The notes beneath the pieces were generated by a model that was not told where the DNA came from, did not search any database, and worked only from the letters and a program-made list of their open reading frames with translations. A stretch of 64,000 bases of DNA from assembly GCF_036417845.1 (NCBI RefSeq), contig NC_089981.1, positions 9,813,501 through 9,877,500 of the forward strand, given 5' to 3'. The first letter of the stretch is position 1. The number at the start of each line of letters is the position of its first letter. The position numbers and the translations under genes are program-made. This document shows, in pieces, positions 38,200 to 49,793 of the stretch. This DNA comes from Apteryx mantelli (Eukaryota; Chordata; Aves; Apterygiformes; Apterygidae).

Positions 38200-38800
38200 G
38201 TGCATGGTGAGATGAACGAGGTTTTGCAGCTGGATAGTGAATACTGGCAAGGGGGTTGTTGACAGAGCCAAGGTGAATGTGTGTTGTGAATTTGATGATG
38301 GGCACGATGGGGACAAGGCACGGTGTAGAGGGAAGTTGTGAAACTTGAAATGGATGCTACATGGCCAGGGGCTGTCTTCATGGAGTTTGTGAAATCAGAA
38401 GTGCCTGAGGTGTGGTGAGGGACTGTGCTGAAAGATCGTATGAAGTGGCAGGTAATACTGTGGGTGCTAAGCTGTGTTGAAAGACCTTGTGACATCAGAA
38501 GCGGGCATCGTGTTTTGAAGGGTAACACTAGGAGAGGTTGCAAAATTGTGGCTGCTGAGGTGTCATAAGGCTGGCTACAGAGTTCAAGGAGACCCTACCG
38601 TAGAACAGGTAATGTGAAGTAGTAGGGGACAATGTATGGTGACAGCTTGTGTTGGGAGAGGTTTTGAGGTCAGAAGAGGACACTCGGTAGTGAGGAATGT
38701 GCTAGGGGAGGTTCTGCAGTGACAGTGGACCCTTGGGGAACGAGAAGTTGTGTTGAGGGAGGTTGTGAAATCAGCAGCAGGCATTATGGAAGAGGACTGA
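38200..38800. repeat. Decayed minisatellite with a 51-bp period (copy A)
   Basis: The core 'GAGGTTGTGAAATCAGAAG' recurs in altered form near 38284, 38335, 38386, 38437, 38487, 38537, then near 38661, 38712 and 38763. Spacing is about 51 bp. As 51 is a multiple of three, the minus strand keeps long open frames (131 and 88 codons) with a 17-residue periodicity ('DFTTSLNTT', 'SFTTSLYTV', 'DFTNSMKTA'). These frames are a by-product of the repeat rather than evidence of a gene. The array is also present in copy B. Confidence 0.75.
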
Positions 38801-39019
38801 CAACTTCTCAATCTGTGTGACCCTGAGCAGCAGTAGGCCATCTTCTGCAAGGTCTGTGAAACTAGAGCTGCTCATGGATGCATCTGGGAAGCAAAGCATC
38901 AGTGCAAGAGTCAAGCTATAACTTTGGACAGACAGTTCTTGTGTTCTTTATATCGCGAGACTGTCTGAAGAAGGGAGAAGTGAAAAAGCATTACCATAGC
39001 ATGCCAAACATTGGTAAAT

Positions 39020-39219
39020 TCCCATTTTTGATGGTCCCTGGCTCATCTCTCTGGGACAGCAGCACCAACCCAGTCATTTACTTCCTCTTCAGGAGCAACC
39101 ATCACCACCGGCTCCATGGCTCTGGGAAAGTCACCTTCCAACAAGTGTTTGCAGAGAAAGCAACGTGCGGAGAAGGAAGCCAAGTGCCCAGAGACACTGC
39201 TGCAGAGACTGCTGTATAA
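39020..39219 (+). pseudogene. Orphan 3' end of a Mas-related GPCR (TM7 and C-tail)
   Basis: The frame reads 'SLWDSSTNPVIYFLFRS', the TM7 signature of the MRGPR family (S-S-x-N-P-x-I-Y-F), followed by a basic stretch and a tail ending 'QVPRDTAAETAV' with the stop at 39217-39219. TM1-TM6 are absent: 28 bases to the left the sequence is already duplicated block A. MRGPRs are single-exon receptors of about 300-330 aa, so this is only the last fifth. The missing parts match what the MRGPR at 62.9-63.65 kb still has. Confidence 0.75.
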
Positions 39220-40587
39220 ATCCCTGCTGGCGAGGAGGTGTGGGAGGGTGGGGCAGCCTGCAGAGGGGACTGAGGGGAGGTGGGCAGCAGTGCTCAGCCC
39301 CCAGCGGAGCCAGGGCATCTCCACTGTGGTGGGAGCAGCTCAGGTGGTGATGTGCCCCTTCCGAGCAGGGCTGTGCTGGGGACCAGGGAGCTGGGTGAGA
39401 GCGATCCTTGTCTGCACACCATGCCAGTGCCTCTTCTCATTACGTGGTCCCCCCTTGTGGAAGGGGACATGGTGCACAGAGCATGGCTATGCAGAGCATG
39501 CAGAGCGCGGGGAGGAAGAGTGACCCAGGATGTTGGGCATGTCTTTGGGACCCTGAACCTTACAGGGAGTCTTTTCCCTCACTTTGACTTGAGGCCAAGC
39601 CTGCAGGACTCCAGTGCATTCTGGCAGCTCCTGGGAGGCCATTCTCAGCAGGGATGAGTTTCATCCTGGCTATTTTGGGCTTGTATAGAAACATCCTTCA
39701 GGCGTGAACACCTAGGGGACCGTTCAGCTGGTGCCATGGCTGCTCTGGTCAACACACAGGGGTCCTGGAGTGATGCGTGGTGCTTCTGTGTGTGTAGAGA
39801 AGAGCACCAATTCCTCACCTACACCCTGAGCCTCTCCATCGCTGTCCCCAGAGGACATCTCAACTCATCACTCCCAGCTTTCGCCCAAGATGGCCATCTC
39901 CAGATGAGTTAGTTGCCCTAGGCTGTCTGTACAGGCAGTGGAGAGAAAGGTGCTTGTAAGGAGCTTTTCCCTTCCCTATGTGGCTGCAGCACACAGCTCC
40001 TGCTGAGCCATCAGCCACCCTCCTCTCCCTGTGCCAAATCTCTTCCCCACCACCGTCTCGCCCCACACTGGGGATGCCTCGCTCCCCTTACGCAGTGCCA
40101 TGCAAGGCCTCTCACCCTAGTGCTTCTGAGAAAGCTTTCAGCTCCCAGCCACAGCACCTTATCTCACTGTCTTCCCAGTAGCTGCTGGGAGGGTCACCTC
40201 TCTTCCTGGCACTGGCACTTGCCTGCTGCTGCAGGGCTGAAAGGGCATTTCTCTGCATCTCCATCCAGCTCTCCAGACTTTCTATTTGTTTTTTTTAATT
40301 TTTGGCTCCTGCCCTCAATCCTTCCCTCCTTTGTGTCTCCATTACTCTCTTTCTGAGTTGGCTGGTGCGTGGATCTAATTAACACTAAAACAGTTTGTGA
40401 GCAAGTGAAGGGCTGGATTTAAAAGGAATGGATCTAAATCTGATTTTTTGAAATTAAGTTGAAAGCAGAGAAAGAAGGGAAAATGTCTGCACCAGAACAT
40501 TCAAAGAACTAACAGGGGTCAAAACTTTTCTTTTTTCTTAATTTTAATTCTGTGGGGTAACAGTATTCCTGAAGCCATTCACAAAAA
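39220..40587. other. GC-rich non-coding spacer
   Basis: Downstream flank of the MRGPR remnant, not duplicated elsewhere in the window. Several overlapping chance frames occur in GC-rich DNA, none recognisable. It ends at the CR1 3' end. Confidence 0.55.
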
Positions 40588-43050
40588 TCACAGAATGGTT
40601 GAGGTTGGAAGGGACCTCTGGAGATCATCTAGTCCAACCCCCTGCCCAAGCAGGATCACCTAGAGCAGTTGCCCAAGATCGCGTCCAGGCGGATTTTTGA
40701 ATATCTCCAGAGAAGGAGACTCCACAACCTCTCTGGGCAACCTGTTCCAGTGCTCTGTCACCCTCACAGCGAAGAAGTTTTTCCTCATGTTCAGATGGAA
40801 GCGTCTGTGTTTCAGTTTGTGCCCGTTGCCTCGCGTCATGTTGCTGGGCACCACTGAAAAGAGTCTGGCTCCATCTTCTTGATACCCTCCCTTCAGATAC
40901 TTGTACACGTTGATAAGATCTCCTCTCAGCCTTCTCTTCTCCAAGCTAAACAGGCCCAGCTCTCCCAGCCTTTCCTCATGAGAGATGCTCCAATCCCCTA
41001 ATCATCTTTGTAGCCCTTCGCTGGACTTGCTCCAGTAGTGCCACATCCCTCTTGTCCTGGGGAGCCCAGAACTGGACGCAGTACTCCAGATGTGGCCTCA
41101 GCAGGGCTGAGTAGAGGGGGAGAATCACCTTCCTCCACCTGCTGGCAACATTCTTCCTGATGCACCCCAGGATACCATTGGCCTTCTTGGCCACAAGGGC
41201 ACATTGCTGCCTCATGCTTAACTTGGTGTCCACCAGCACTCCCAGGTCCTTCTCCACAGAGCTGCTTTCCAGCAGGTCTGCCCCCAACCTGTCCTGGTGC
41301 ATGGGGTTATTCCTCCCTAGGTGCAGGACCCTGCACTTGCCTTTGTTGAGCTTCAGGAGGTTCCTCTCCACCCACCTCTCCAGCCTCTCCAGGTCTCTCT
41401 GAATGGCAGCACAGCCCTCTGGGGTATCCGCCACTCCTCCCAGTTTTGTATCATCAGCAAACTTGCTGAGGGTGCACTCTGTCCCTTCATCCAGGTCATT
41501 GATGAAGAAGTTGAACAAGACTGGACCCAGGACTGACCCCTGGGGGACACCGCTAGCTACAGGCCTCCAACTAGACTCTGTGCCACTGATCACAACCCTC
41601 TGAGCTCTGCCATTCAGCCAGTTCTCAATCCACCTCACTGTCCACTCATCTAACCCACACTTCCTGAGCCTGTCTATGAGGATGCTATGGGAGACAGTGT
41701 CGAAAGCCTTCCTCAAGTCAAGGGAGACAACATCCACTGCTCTCCCCTCATCTACCCAGCCAGTCATTCCATCACAGAAGGCTATCAGATTGGTTAAGTA
41801 TGATTTCCCCTTGGTGAAGCCATGCTGACTACTCCTGATCACCTTCTTGTCCTCCACATGCTTGGAGATGGCCTCCAGGATGAGCTGCTCCATCACCTTT
41901 CCAGGGATGCAGGTGAGGCTGACTGGCCTGTAGTTGCCTGAGTCCTCCTGCTTGCCCTTTTTGAAGACTGGGGTGACATTGGCTTTCTTCCGGTCTTCAG
42001 GCACCTCTCCTGTTCTCCATGACCTTTCAAAGAGGATGGAGAGTGGCTTAGCAATACCATCCGCCAGCTCCCTCAGCACTCGTGGGTGCATCCCATTGGG
42101 GCCCATGGATTTGTGGGTGTCAAGTTTGCTTAAATGATCTCTAACCCACTCCTCCTCCACCAAGGGAAAGTCTTCCTTTCTCCAGACTTTCTCTCTTGCC
42201 TCCAGGGTCTGGGGTTCCTGAGGGCTGGCCTGAGCAGGAAAGAATGAAGCAAAGGCGGCATTCAGTAACTCTGCCTTCTCTGCATCCTTCCTCACCAGGG
42301 CACCCACCCCATTCAGCAAAGGGCCCACATTTTCCCTAGTCTTCCTCTTGCTACTGATGTCTTTGAAGAAGCCCTTCTTGTTGTCCTTGACATCTCTCGC
42401 CAGATGTAATTCCAAACGGGCCTTAGCCTTCCTCGTTGCATCCCTGCATACTCTGACAATGTTCCTGTCCCCCTTTCCACTTTCTGTAGACTTCCTCCTT
42501 CTGGTTGAGTTTTGCCAGGAGCTCCTTGCTCATCCATGCAGGTCTCCTACCTCCTTTGCTTGACTTCCTACTCATAGGGATGCACTGATCTTGAGCCTGG
42601 AGGAAGTGATGTTTGAATATTAACCAGCTCTCTTGAACACTCCTTCCTTCTAGGGCCCTAACCCATGGCATTCCTCCAAGTAGGTCCCTGAAGAGGCCAA
42701 AGTTTGCTCTCCTCAAGTCCAGGGTTGCAATCCTACTCAGTGCCCTGCTGCCTCCTCGCAGGATCCTGAACTCCACCACCTCATGGTCACTGCAGCCAAG
42801 GCTGCCCCCGACCTTCACATCTTCCACCAGTCCTTCTTTGTTTGTTAGTACGAGGTCCAGCAGCACACCTCTCCTTGTTGGCTCCTCCACCACCTGTGTC
42901 AAGAAGTTGTCACCAATGCTCTGCAGGAACCTCCGGGACTGTTTGTGCCTAGCTGTGCTGTCTTTCCAGCAGATCTCAGGGTAGTTGAAGTCCCCCATGA
43001 GAACCAGGGCCTGGGATCGTGAGGCTACTTCCAGCTGTCTGTAGAAGGCC
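40588..43050 (-). mobile_element. CR1 LINE, 5'-truncated, about 2.5 kb
   Basis: Reading on the minus strand from 43050: the C-terminal part of the endonuclease ('LVLMGDFNYPEICW'), linker, reverse transcriptase, C-terminal region and 3' UTR with the terminal 'GGTTGGACTAGATGATCTCC' and 'CATTCTGTGATT'-type end at 40588. A complete CR1 is about 4.5 kb, so roughly the 5' 2 kb (ORF1 and the endonuclease N-terminus) is missing. The 5' junction coincides with the first base of copy B. It has fewer lesions than the other CR1s here, hence is relatively young. Confidence 0.95.
40660..43050 (-). pseudogene. CR1 ORF2 remnant (endonuclease C-terminus, reverse transcriptase)
   Basis: Three collinear frames: endonuclease C-terminal portion and linker (43050 down to 42423, with 'GDFNYPEICW' and 'CSDHEVVEF'), reverse transcriptase (42415 to 40976, 479 codons, with '[17 protein letters not shown]', '[16 protein letters not shown]', '[13 protein letters not shown]' and the catalytic 'FADDTK' near 41450-41466), and C-terminal region (40944 to 40660). 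Frameshifts lie at about 42420 and 40960. The enzyme would copy CR1 RNA at a nicked target; this copy lacks the endonuclease N-terminus and is broken, so it is inactive. Confidence 0.92.
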
Positions 43051-43187
43051 TCATAAGTTTGTAGCTTTTGAAATAAGAGTTTATTTCTGGGAACAATGTG
43101 GCACAAAATATCTCGCACTTTCATGCAAGGAAGGTAGGCCTATTTCTTCATTTCAGAGATCAAAAAGATCATTTTCAATCTGCAGAT

Positions 43188-43252
43188 AGAATCATAGAAT
43201 CATTTAGGTTGGGAAGGATTTCTGGAGGTCATCAAGTCCAACCTCCTCCTCA
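43188..43252 (-). mobile_element. Short CR1 3' end with empty insertion site
   Basis: Same old remnant as 20488-20552, reading straight into AGAGCAGGTTCAG, the pre-insertion state of the CR1 found in copy A. Confidence 0.85.
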
Positions 43253-43255
43253 GAG

Positions 43256-46200
43256 CAGGTTCAGTCAGATCAGATTGCTCCGGCCCGATCCAGCTGAACT
43301 TTAAATGTCAGCACAGATGGAGATTCTACAGATTTGCACCTAATCCAGTGTTTGATCACTCACGTTGGGGCAGGAGAGGGAAATTTCCTCCTTCAGTTTC
43401 CCAAGTAGTCCATGGAAGAGAGCAACCTCTTGATAGCAAGCTCATTGAAGCCCTTTCCTGAGAATTAACTGGGCTAGTTGCTGTGCTTTAGGGCAGAAAA
43501 GGTTGGGTAGGTTGGAGATAAACAACAGCCAGCTATGCAAAGATGACTCAGTGTGTAAAGGCAGTCTGGTCTTTTGTGCATCTAAGCAGGGTAAGCATTT
43601 TGCTCACTTAAACTGTGTACCTAACCATTATAGGCTGGTTTTAATCCTGCTGTCTGCTTCTTGAAATGGGCAAGTACTTCTGAAGATTTGGCTCAAGCGG
43701 GGGAATAAACTGGCTTGGTACCTACAGTATAGACAGTATCTGCAGTATCTACAGTATAGAGTATCTACTCTTGTCTTTCTGGATGAAACAGGTCAGTAAG
43801 AGAATAGTTTTGTACCTATGCAATACCTTGAAGCCTATGCTAGAAACAGACCTCAGCAAGAACTGAAACCTCCATTCAGTCACCCACATGATAAGAACTC
43901 CGCTTTGAGAGCGTCAGCCAGGTTACTCGTAACCTCCAACAGATTAACAATAATTTTTCATGTGAGCTGAAGCTGGTAGAACCTTTACAGGGATGACTGA
44001 TTCCCTTCTTGTTCAGGATTCCTTCCCTTTTAGCATGAGATTTTTCCCCCTCTAAATGGAAAGTATTTCATTTGGTGACTCTTCCCAATTTATTCCTGAG
44101 CAGAAGATGGCCACTTTTCCTTGACAACAGGGGTGCAAGCAAATGAGAAATCCTTTCTCAGCCAAACCTGGAGGATCTTGTGGTATCTCCTCCTCTTTGG
44201 GAAGATGCAAAGCTGAGTTTTCCTGCTGCTGTTGCCATTTAGTGCTTGCCAGCATTTTTTTCAAGAGAGGAAACTCTTACTTTCTTCTGCCAGGATGTGG
44301 ATTTGTTATTTGTATGTTTACAAGTTGCAGTCCCAAAGGTCAGGGTGGTGGAGGTCCCTGTAATGAAGGCAGGTCTTAGCAAGTTGGCACAGCTGCAGCC
44401 TAACCATTATATTCCTATTTCAGCAAGGCTGAACGGGGGCTGCTTTGCCCTGTTAATGGACTTTGTGGCCCATACTGAGCTCTAACTACCCTGCTACCAA
44501 TGCCCGGGGGAGTTAGCTAATAGGCAAAAAATGTATTGGTGATTGCAATACAGGAAGAATGATGTCTGAACTAGTGTCAAGACCACCTATCTTCAGGAAC
44601 AAGCGGGCCATTGCCCTTGGAGTGGGCCATTTGGATGATACTGTACACCCAACCGTGGCCACGAGTGAGGGGAGAAGAGTGCTCCATAGATGTCCTCAAG
44701 AAAAGCAGACTTTTTTCCTTAAAAGAGGAGAAAGAGGGCACACGAAAACCATTGTAGTGCCAGACTAGGACTGGTGTTTCACAGTGCAGCTGTTGCCTTT
44801 TGAATAAATTATTTTATCTTTCTGCGCTTTCAACTACATGTCTGTCATAAATGCGATTTTGAGAATAAACGACCAATCATTTCTGGGAGATGAGAAACTT
44901 GGGAAAGGCTTTGGAATCCTTTTATCAATTCAACTAAGCTAGCTCTAAGGATAGGTGTTCTGTCACTAATAGATGCTTCATCCCTTCTGGCTGAGTTTAC
45001 AAATGCTGTCCCTCAGTTGGCAGAAGGAGTTGAAATCTTTATTGAGCTGAAAGTGACAGAATTAATCTCAGACAGGTGAGAGGTTCCTGCCTCTGCATAA
45101 GGTTTACAGTCAAAGGGGGATGGAAAGAGGTCTTGCGGATTCCCTTTGCAAGCCTGTTAGGGCTGTTATTTCCCCTGACTTCCTCTCCTTAAAGCTGTGC
45201 ATAACTCTAGCAAAGATTGTGTCCCTGTGGTCATCTATGGCACCCTAAAGAAGGATTTTACAAGTCTCAGGAAAATATAGCCTTTTGGTGCTGCTAGTTG
45301 TCATCTTTCTGTTGCTGCAGAGGCTGAAGCTCAAGGTTTATCTCTTGTTTCTCATCATTAAGTATCATCAGATATGTGAAGTTCACCGTTTTTACACATA
45401 TCAATGTTGCGCTGTCCTTATCTTGGACAGAGATGTGAGCTTTTTAAACCAGATTTCTGAGGTGTCCAAAATTGTCTCTTTCAGTGGACTCCCAGCTCAA
45501 AGGAAGGAAATAGCTTGAGAAAAAACCACAGGCATCATTTTACTTTACTGTGTATGTTTACAGGTCTCTGGGAAGAGCAATGTACACTACTACTCTTCCA
45601 GAGAAAGACAGGTAGGTTGTCATCAGAGAGCTTCCCTGCACAGCAATGAGTCATGTCTGCACACCTCTCTCTGCGCTGATGTTTAAGATAGTCAAAGCCA
45701 TCTAGAGCTAAGCATCAGCAGAATCGGCAGCATGTTTCAATCAAGAATCACAATCTCAAACCTAAATATGCTTTCTGACAAATATCATCAAAAAGAACAG
45801 ATTTCCATAAGCCCTGCATTCACCTATGCCTTAGTCTCCACCTCGAGAAACCCAGACAAAATTAGGGAATTTAAAATGTTGAAGAGCTGCTGTCTCTTCA
45901 AATCTACAGTTTGCTTTTCTAAGAAAGCCTTCTGATCCAACATCCAGAATCCTGTTCCTCTTCTTCCCTTCCCCAAATCTCCGTTCCAGGAGGAGATTTG
46001 GGAAAATCCCTGCCTTGAATCACCTGTCATGACAGCAATGCTAAAGTAAGTCTATTTGTAGTAGAACAGCATTGCCCGGAGTCAGGAGGTCATAGGGGCA
46101 TTTGGGGGTTTCCCTGCTGCAAACAGTTGAGGAAAACTCGATGCATCAAGAACAGTACTGTTAAGAATTTTAGGGAAATTTTCAGGTTTCAGCTAGGAAT

Positions 46201-47119
46201 TAGGTTATATCTTATGGAGTATGGAGAGATATTAGATACCTGTATTTCCACTGAGATACCTATTCCTTAGATCTTTATAGTGTAAAGCACCAGACGACTG
46301 GCCAAAGTATGAAACTTCATCCAGTCTCTAAATAAAGCGGTGAAAAATGTCCCGACAATTGAACTGGATTGTGGCTCCAACATTGACTATGGTATTTAAC
46401 CGTGCTTGGATTGCTGCTCTGATAGATTATAAAGCTCAGCTATGACATAAGGTCAAGGCCTTGGAAAGGTGTTAGCAGAGCTCCTTTAAATGAAGCGTTC
46501 CCAGAGACACCAGGTTGGCACAGACTGATGAAAATCGGAGGGAATGCCTGGCATTGGGGAACGGCCTCTGTGTCCATCAGTGTTCCTGGGAGCCTTGGAA
46601 AGTCTAGTACAGTGTATGTCACCCTTCACTGTAAGGCAGACACCTAGTGCAGCATCCTGCTCCTCTCATGCTCCTCTTTTACCATGCAATGAATCGCAGT
46701 CCCCTCAAAGGTCTCTTGCTGTCTTCAGCAGCTCTCTCAAGTTGAGGCACCTCATGTCAGCACACCAATATATGTGAGATGAAACCTGCTTGTGCTGTGC
46801 CATCCTGAAGGATTTGCTTTCTCTTGGAAGCTTAGCACCACCATCACTTTTTTTGTGTAGAAACGTGAGCAGACACCACTCTCTGAAGCTCGTAGGAGCT
46901 AGTGGGAAAGCACAACCTCTCAAAATACTTAGTTATTCCTCTTAATGCCAGGAGAAGCCTAGACCTGAGACTGACACAGCTCTAAGGTGTCTAAAGGTAA
47001 AAGCCACAATACCACCCCAAAGGCTCGGGTTTGACTGGTGACAATATGCTCACATCCTTTTGACTGACAATTTCCAAAGAAAGATGAGAGCTACATGAAA
47101 CCTTGAATTTAGTTTCAGT
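43256..47119. other. Non-coding part of copy B left of the OR pseudogene
   Basis: Equivalent to 21684-27240 of copy A minus the OR5/8-like segment (junction 44831/44832). Includes the expanded 'CAGTATCTA' tract (43725-43768). No gene recognised. Confidence 0.6.
43799..44065. other. 267-bp segment present only in copy B, ended by AGTA repeats
   Basis: AGTA at 43795-43798 and at 44062-44065 flank the extra DNA; copy A has a single AGTA with nothing between. This fits a deletion in A between short repeats, or an insertion in B. The segment resembles no transposon I know. Confidence 0.8.
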
Positions 47120-47121
47120 TC

Positions 47122-48008
47122 TACTCTTGTCTGCTGAGAAGATGGTGGAAGGGCGCATATAGATGAAAATGCATGGCCCAAGGAACAGAAGTGCAACAGT
47201 GATATGGGAGGTGCAGGTAGAGAGTGCTTCGAGACGCCCTTTGGAAGAGTGTGTCCTCAAAGAGACCAAAATAATGACATAGGACACAACAAGAACAAGC
47301 AAAAGAGCCTGAGGAAATCAGACCACTATTGGTAACCACGATGCAACCAACCACGTAGGTGTCAGTGCAGGCCAGCTTCAGCAAAGCGTGTACATCACGG
47401 AAGTAGTGGTCGATCTCATTGGGCCCACAGAACAATAGCTGAGTGGTCAGCAGGGTCTGCACCAGGGAGTGCACACAGCCTCCCACCCACGAAGCTGCCA
47501 CCAGCCGGCCACACACATGCTTGTTCATAATGCTTGTGTAATGAAGCGGCTTGCACATAGCAGCGTAACGATCATACGCCATTGCTATGAGGATGAACAT
47601 CTCCGTGCAGGCAAAGAGATGGACCCCAAAGAGCTGTGCTGTGCAGCCCACAAAAGAGATGGTCTTCTTTTCAGCAAGAAGGTCATAAATGAGTTTGGGA
47701 ACTGTGACAGTAGAGTAACTGATATCTACAAAGGACAAGTAGCTCAGGAAGAAGTACATGGGAGAGTCCAGCTGTTGACTGTTCTGTATAGTGATGATGC
47801 TAAGCAGGTTTCCAAGAATAACAGTGGCGTAGAAGACTAAGAAGAATGTGAAGCATACTTTTGCTAATGTATCATCTTGTGTGAGTCCCTGGAGAACAAA
47901 CTCCGTCACATTGTTTTTGTTCTTCACATACATCACGTAGGCAGGACCTGAAGCACAGAATAAAGCCACCTGTGATGGCATTAGAAACACAGTGCTGTCA
48001 GTACACAT
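47122..48008 (-). pseudogene. Olfactory receptor pseudogene, family 4-like, nearly complete (copy B)
   Basis: Retains '[15 protein letters not shown]', 'LGNLL', '[15 protein letters not shown]', '[20 protein letters not shown]', '[10 protein letters not shown]', '[11 protein letters not shown]' and '[10 protein letters not shown]'. Lesions: the ECL2 Cys that should follow HYF is Arg ('HYFRDVH'); a frameshift near 47303-47310 in TM5, after which '[20 protein letters not shown]' and '[10 protein letters not shown]' continue in another frame; and loss of TM7 and tail, because OR sequence stops after 'STIFSADKS' at about 47127. The ATG at 48006-48008 is 25 codons before a more usual OR start at 47931-47933. 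Its partner in copy A lost a further 493 bp. Confidence 0.92.
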
Positions 48009-49754
48009 CCATGTCGATCATTGGTATGTTCAATATCAATGTATTCCCTTTTATGCCTTTTGGGGAAAGTTTCCTTTCAAAGTCAATGCTTCTCTCAAGG
48101 AGTGACAGTTGATATCTAACTCAGAATGTATTACTGAAGTGTGTAATAGCGAGCTCCACTTATTTGCTTGAGGGAGTTGGTGGAAATATCCTCCAGATTC
48201 ATATTTCTGATCTTTGCCCCTTTTAAAAAGGAAGACTAGTCACTAGGTTCCCTAAACATCCACTTCTGAAGTGTTGATTTGGAAATGAAAAACTGACTGA
48301 GAAGGATAGTGCATGTTACCATTTGAGTCTCAACACGTTAGACATCCCCTAAGGAATTCTGCTCAAGCAGTGAACGTACCTTCTTTTTCAACCCTCTGAA
48401 GGAATTCAACAGAACTAGTCCTTACTAGTGCTCTCTGACTCTGGTAGAATGTCCATGCATTTCTGTGCAGCCATCAATATTCACATCATGACACAAGGCA
48501 GCTGGCTAATTAACACCACTTCAACTATCAGTGTAGATCCTTCTGGAGGAGGTAAAGTGGACACCTACCTCATGTCTGTTTAGCAGAGATGTGCCTTTAG
48601 GCACAAACTGTCTTTAAGGCGCCCTAAGTGAAATCAGACCATGTTCAAGGCATGCCAGGAAACCTGAAGCAGGAGAGTCATTGTCCTATATGTGCTGTAC
48701 TGGGCTACATCTTGTGTGGATTGGTTCCGGTTATTGCTCATGAGTTTCTGGGTTGCGACCTCAGTCTCCAAAAGAGCGGGCTTGTGTTTCCTCAGACCAA
48801 CTTTCGTACAGTACATGGGTGAATACTGGAGATAATCTGCATTAACAATGTGTCAGTAAGGTTTTTGTACACCTCAGCCAAATTCTGGACTAGGCATGGA
48901 AACCCCCATAAACACACCTGTGATGCCACCGGGGTAATAAATACACCGCTGCTGAATCTCCTTTACTCACCAACACCCTTGTATTCACCTTTGCTGCACT
49001 CTAGTGCAGCACGCAAGTATCACTAGTGTTCAGTTTCTACACTGAAAAGATAGATGGCAAGAGCTGCATAACAGTGTCCACAATACTGGCAAGTCCTTTG
49101 GGCTCTTAATCCTGTTCCACAATCACAGGTCAATCAGTTCTTTCTCACGAGATCTCTGCCTCTTCCACCCTCCAGCTTTAGCAGCAGAGGAAATATTCTT
49201 TCATGTCTCCAGCACTATCTCCATGCCACTCCATGGGCCGAGGGAAAGCAGTGTGGAGAGGCCCAAAGTGTGTGTGTTAAGAGCATTGTTGCCACGATGT
49301 GTACAGCTAGAAGGGACAAGTTAAGACTGAGTACATAGGCAGTGCTGCAGCTGCCTATTGACTCCTTGACTCTGTAACACCAGAAACTTCCTTTTGACAG
49401 ATATTTCTGGAAATGGCATATAACTGAAAAATAAGCAAAGAAGACACCAATTAAAAAAAAGGGTAAAAAAAATTGAGTTCTTTCTAATTCATAAAATGCA
49501 CCTCACAAAAGTCACTCAACAATAATGTCTCTTTTCGAAGGCAGGATTGCCTGCTATTGTCCTCTGATGCCCTTCTTGGACCACTTCAGGCAGTTTCATC
49601 AAAACCTCTCAGCTCCAAGCTGCTTCTTATGTGTCACGAGAGCAGTCCACATCTCTGCCAGGGCTGAAAACTACAGAGGATGAAACGGACAGCCTGAATG
49701 TCTAGCTCCATTTCTCATTCTGCAAAAACAACTTCCAAGAGCATCTGCAAGAAC

Positions 49755-49756
<2 letters not shown>

Positions 49757-49792
<36 letters not shown>
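49757..49792. repeat. (TC)18 microsatellite, long allele
   Basis: Pure run of 36 bases; the copy-A counterpart has 23 with one interruption. Confidence 0.95.

Positions 49793-49793
<1 letters not shown>

Larger units (their letters stand above)
20358..38992. repeat. Segmental duplication, copy A
   Basis: This stretch matches 43051-59169 in the same order and orientation, with few mismatches (29 in 936 bp across the intact OR) and a handful of indels. The match starts at 'TTTGTAGCTTTTGAAATAAG' and ends at 'GTGAAAAAGCATT'. Differences from copy B: a CR1 insertion (20556-21679), an extra 1,959-bp segment with an OR pseudogene (22962-24920), a replaced OR interior (27249-27326), about 90 extra bp near 29.25-29.33 kb and about 87 extra bp near 34.82-34.92 kb, and loss of 267 bp present in B. 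Confidence 0.95.

Noticed and set aside
38148-38543. A 131-codon minus-strand frame identical in length in both copies
   Set aside because: Explained by the 51-bp repeat period; no domain or signal seen.
38200-38800. CRISPR-like array
   Set aside because: Units are degenerate, tandem without spacers, and the genome is vertebrate; it is a minisatellite.
39116-39657. Possible gene in the GC-rich spacer (several frames of 60-135 codons)
   Set aside because: Frames overlap in all phases; only the MRGPR tail frame ending at 39219 shows family residues.
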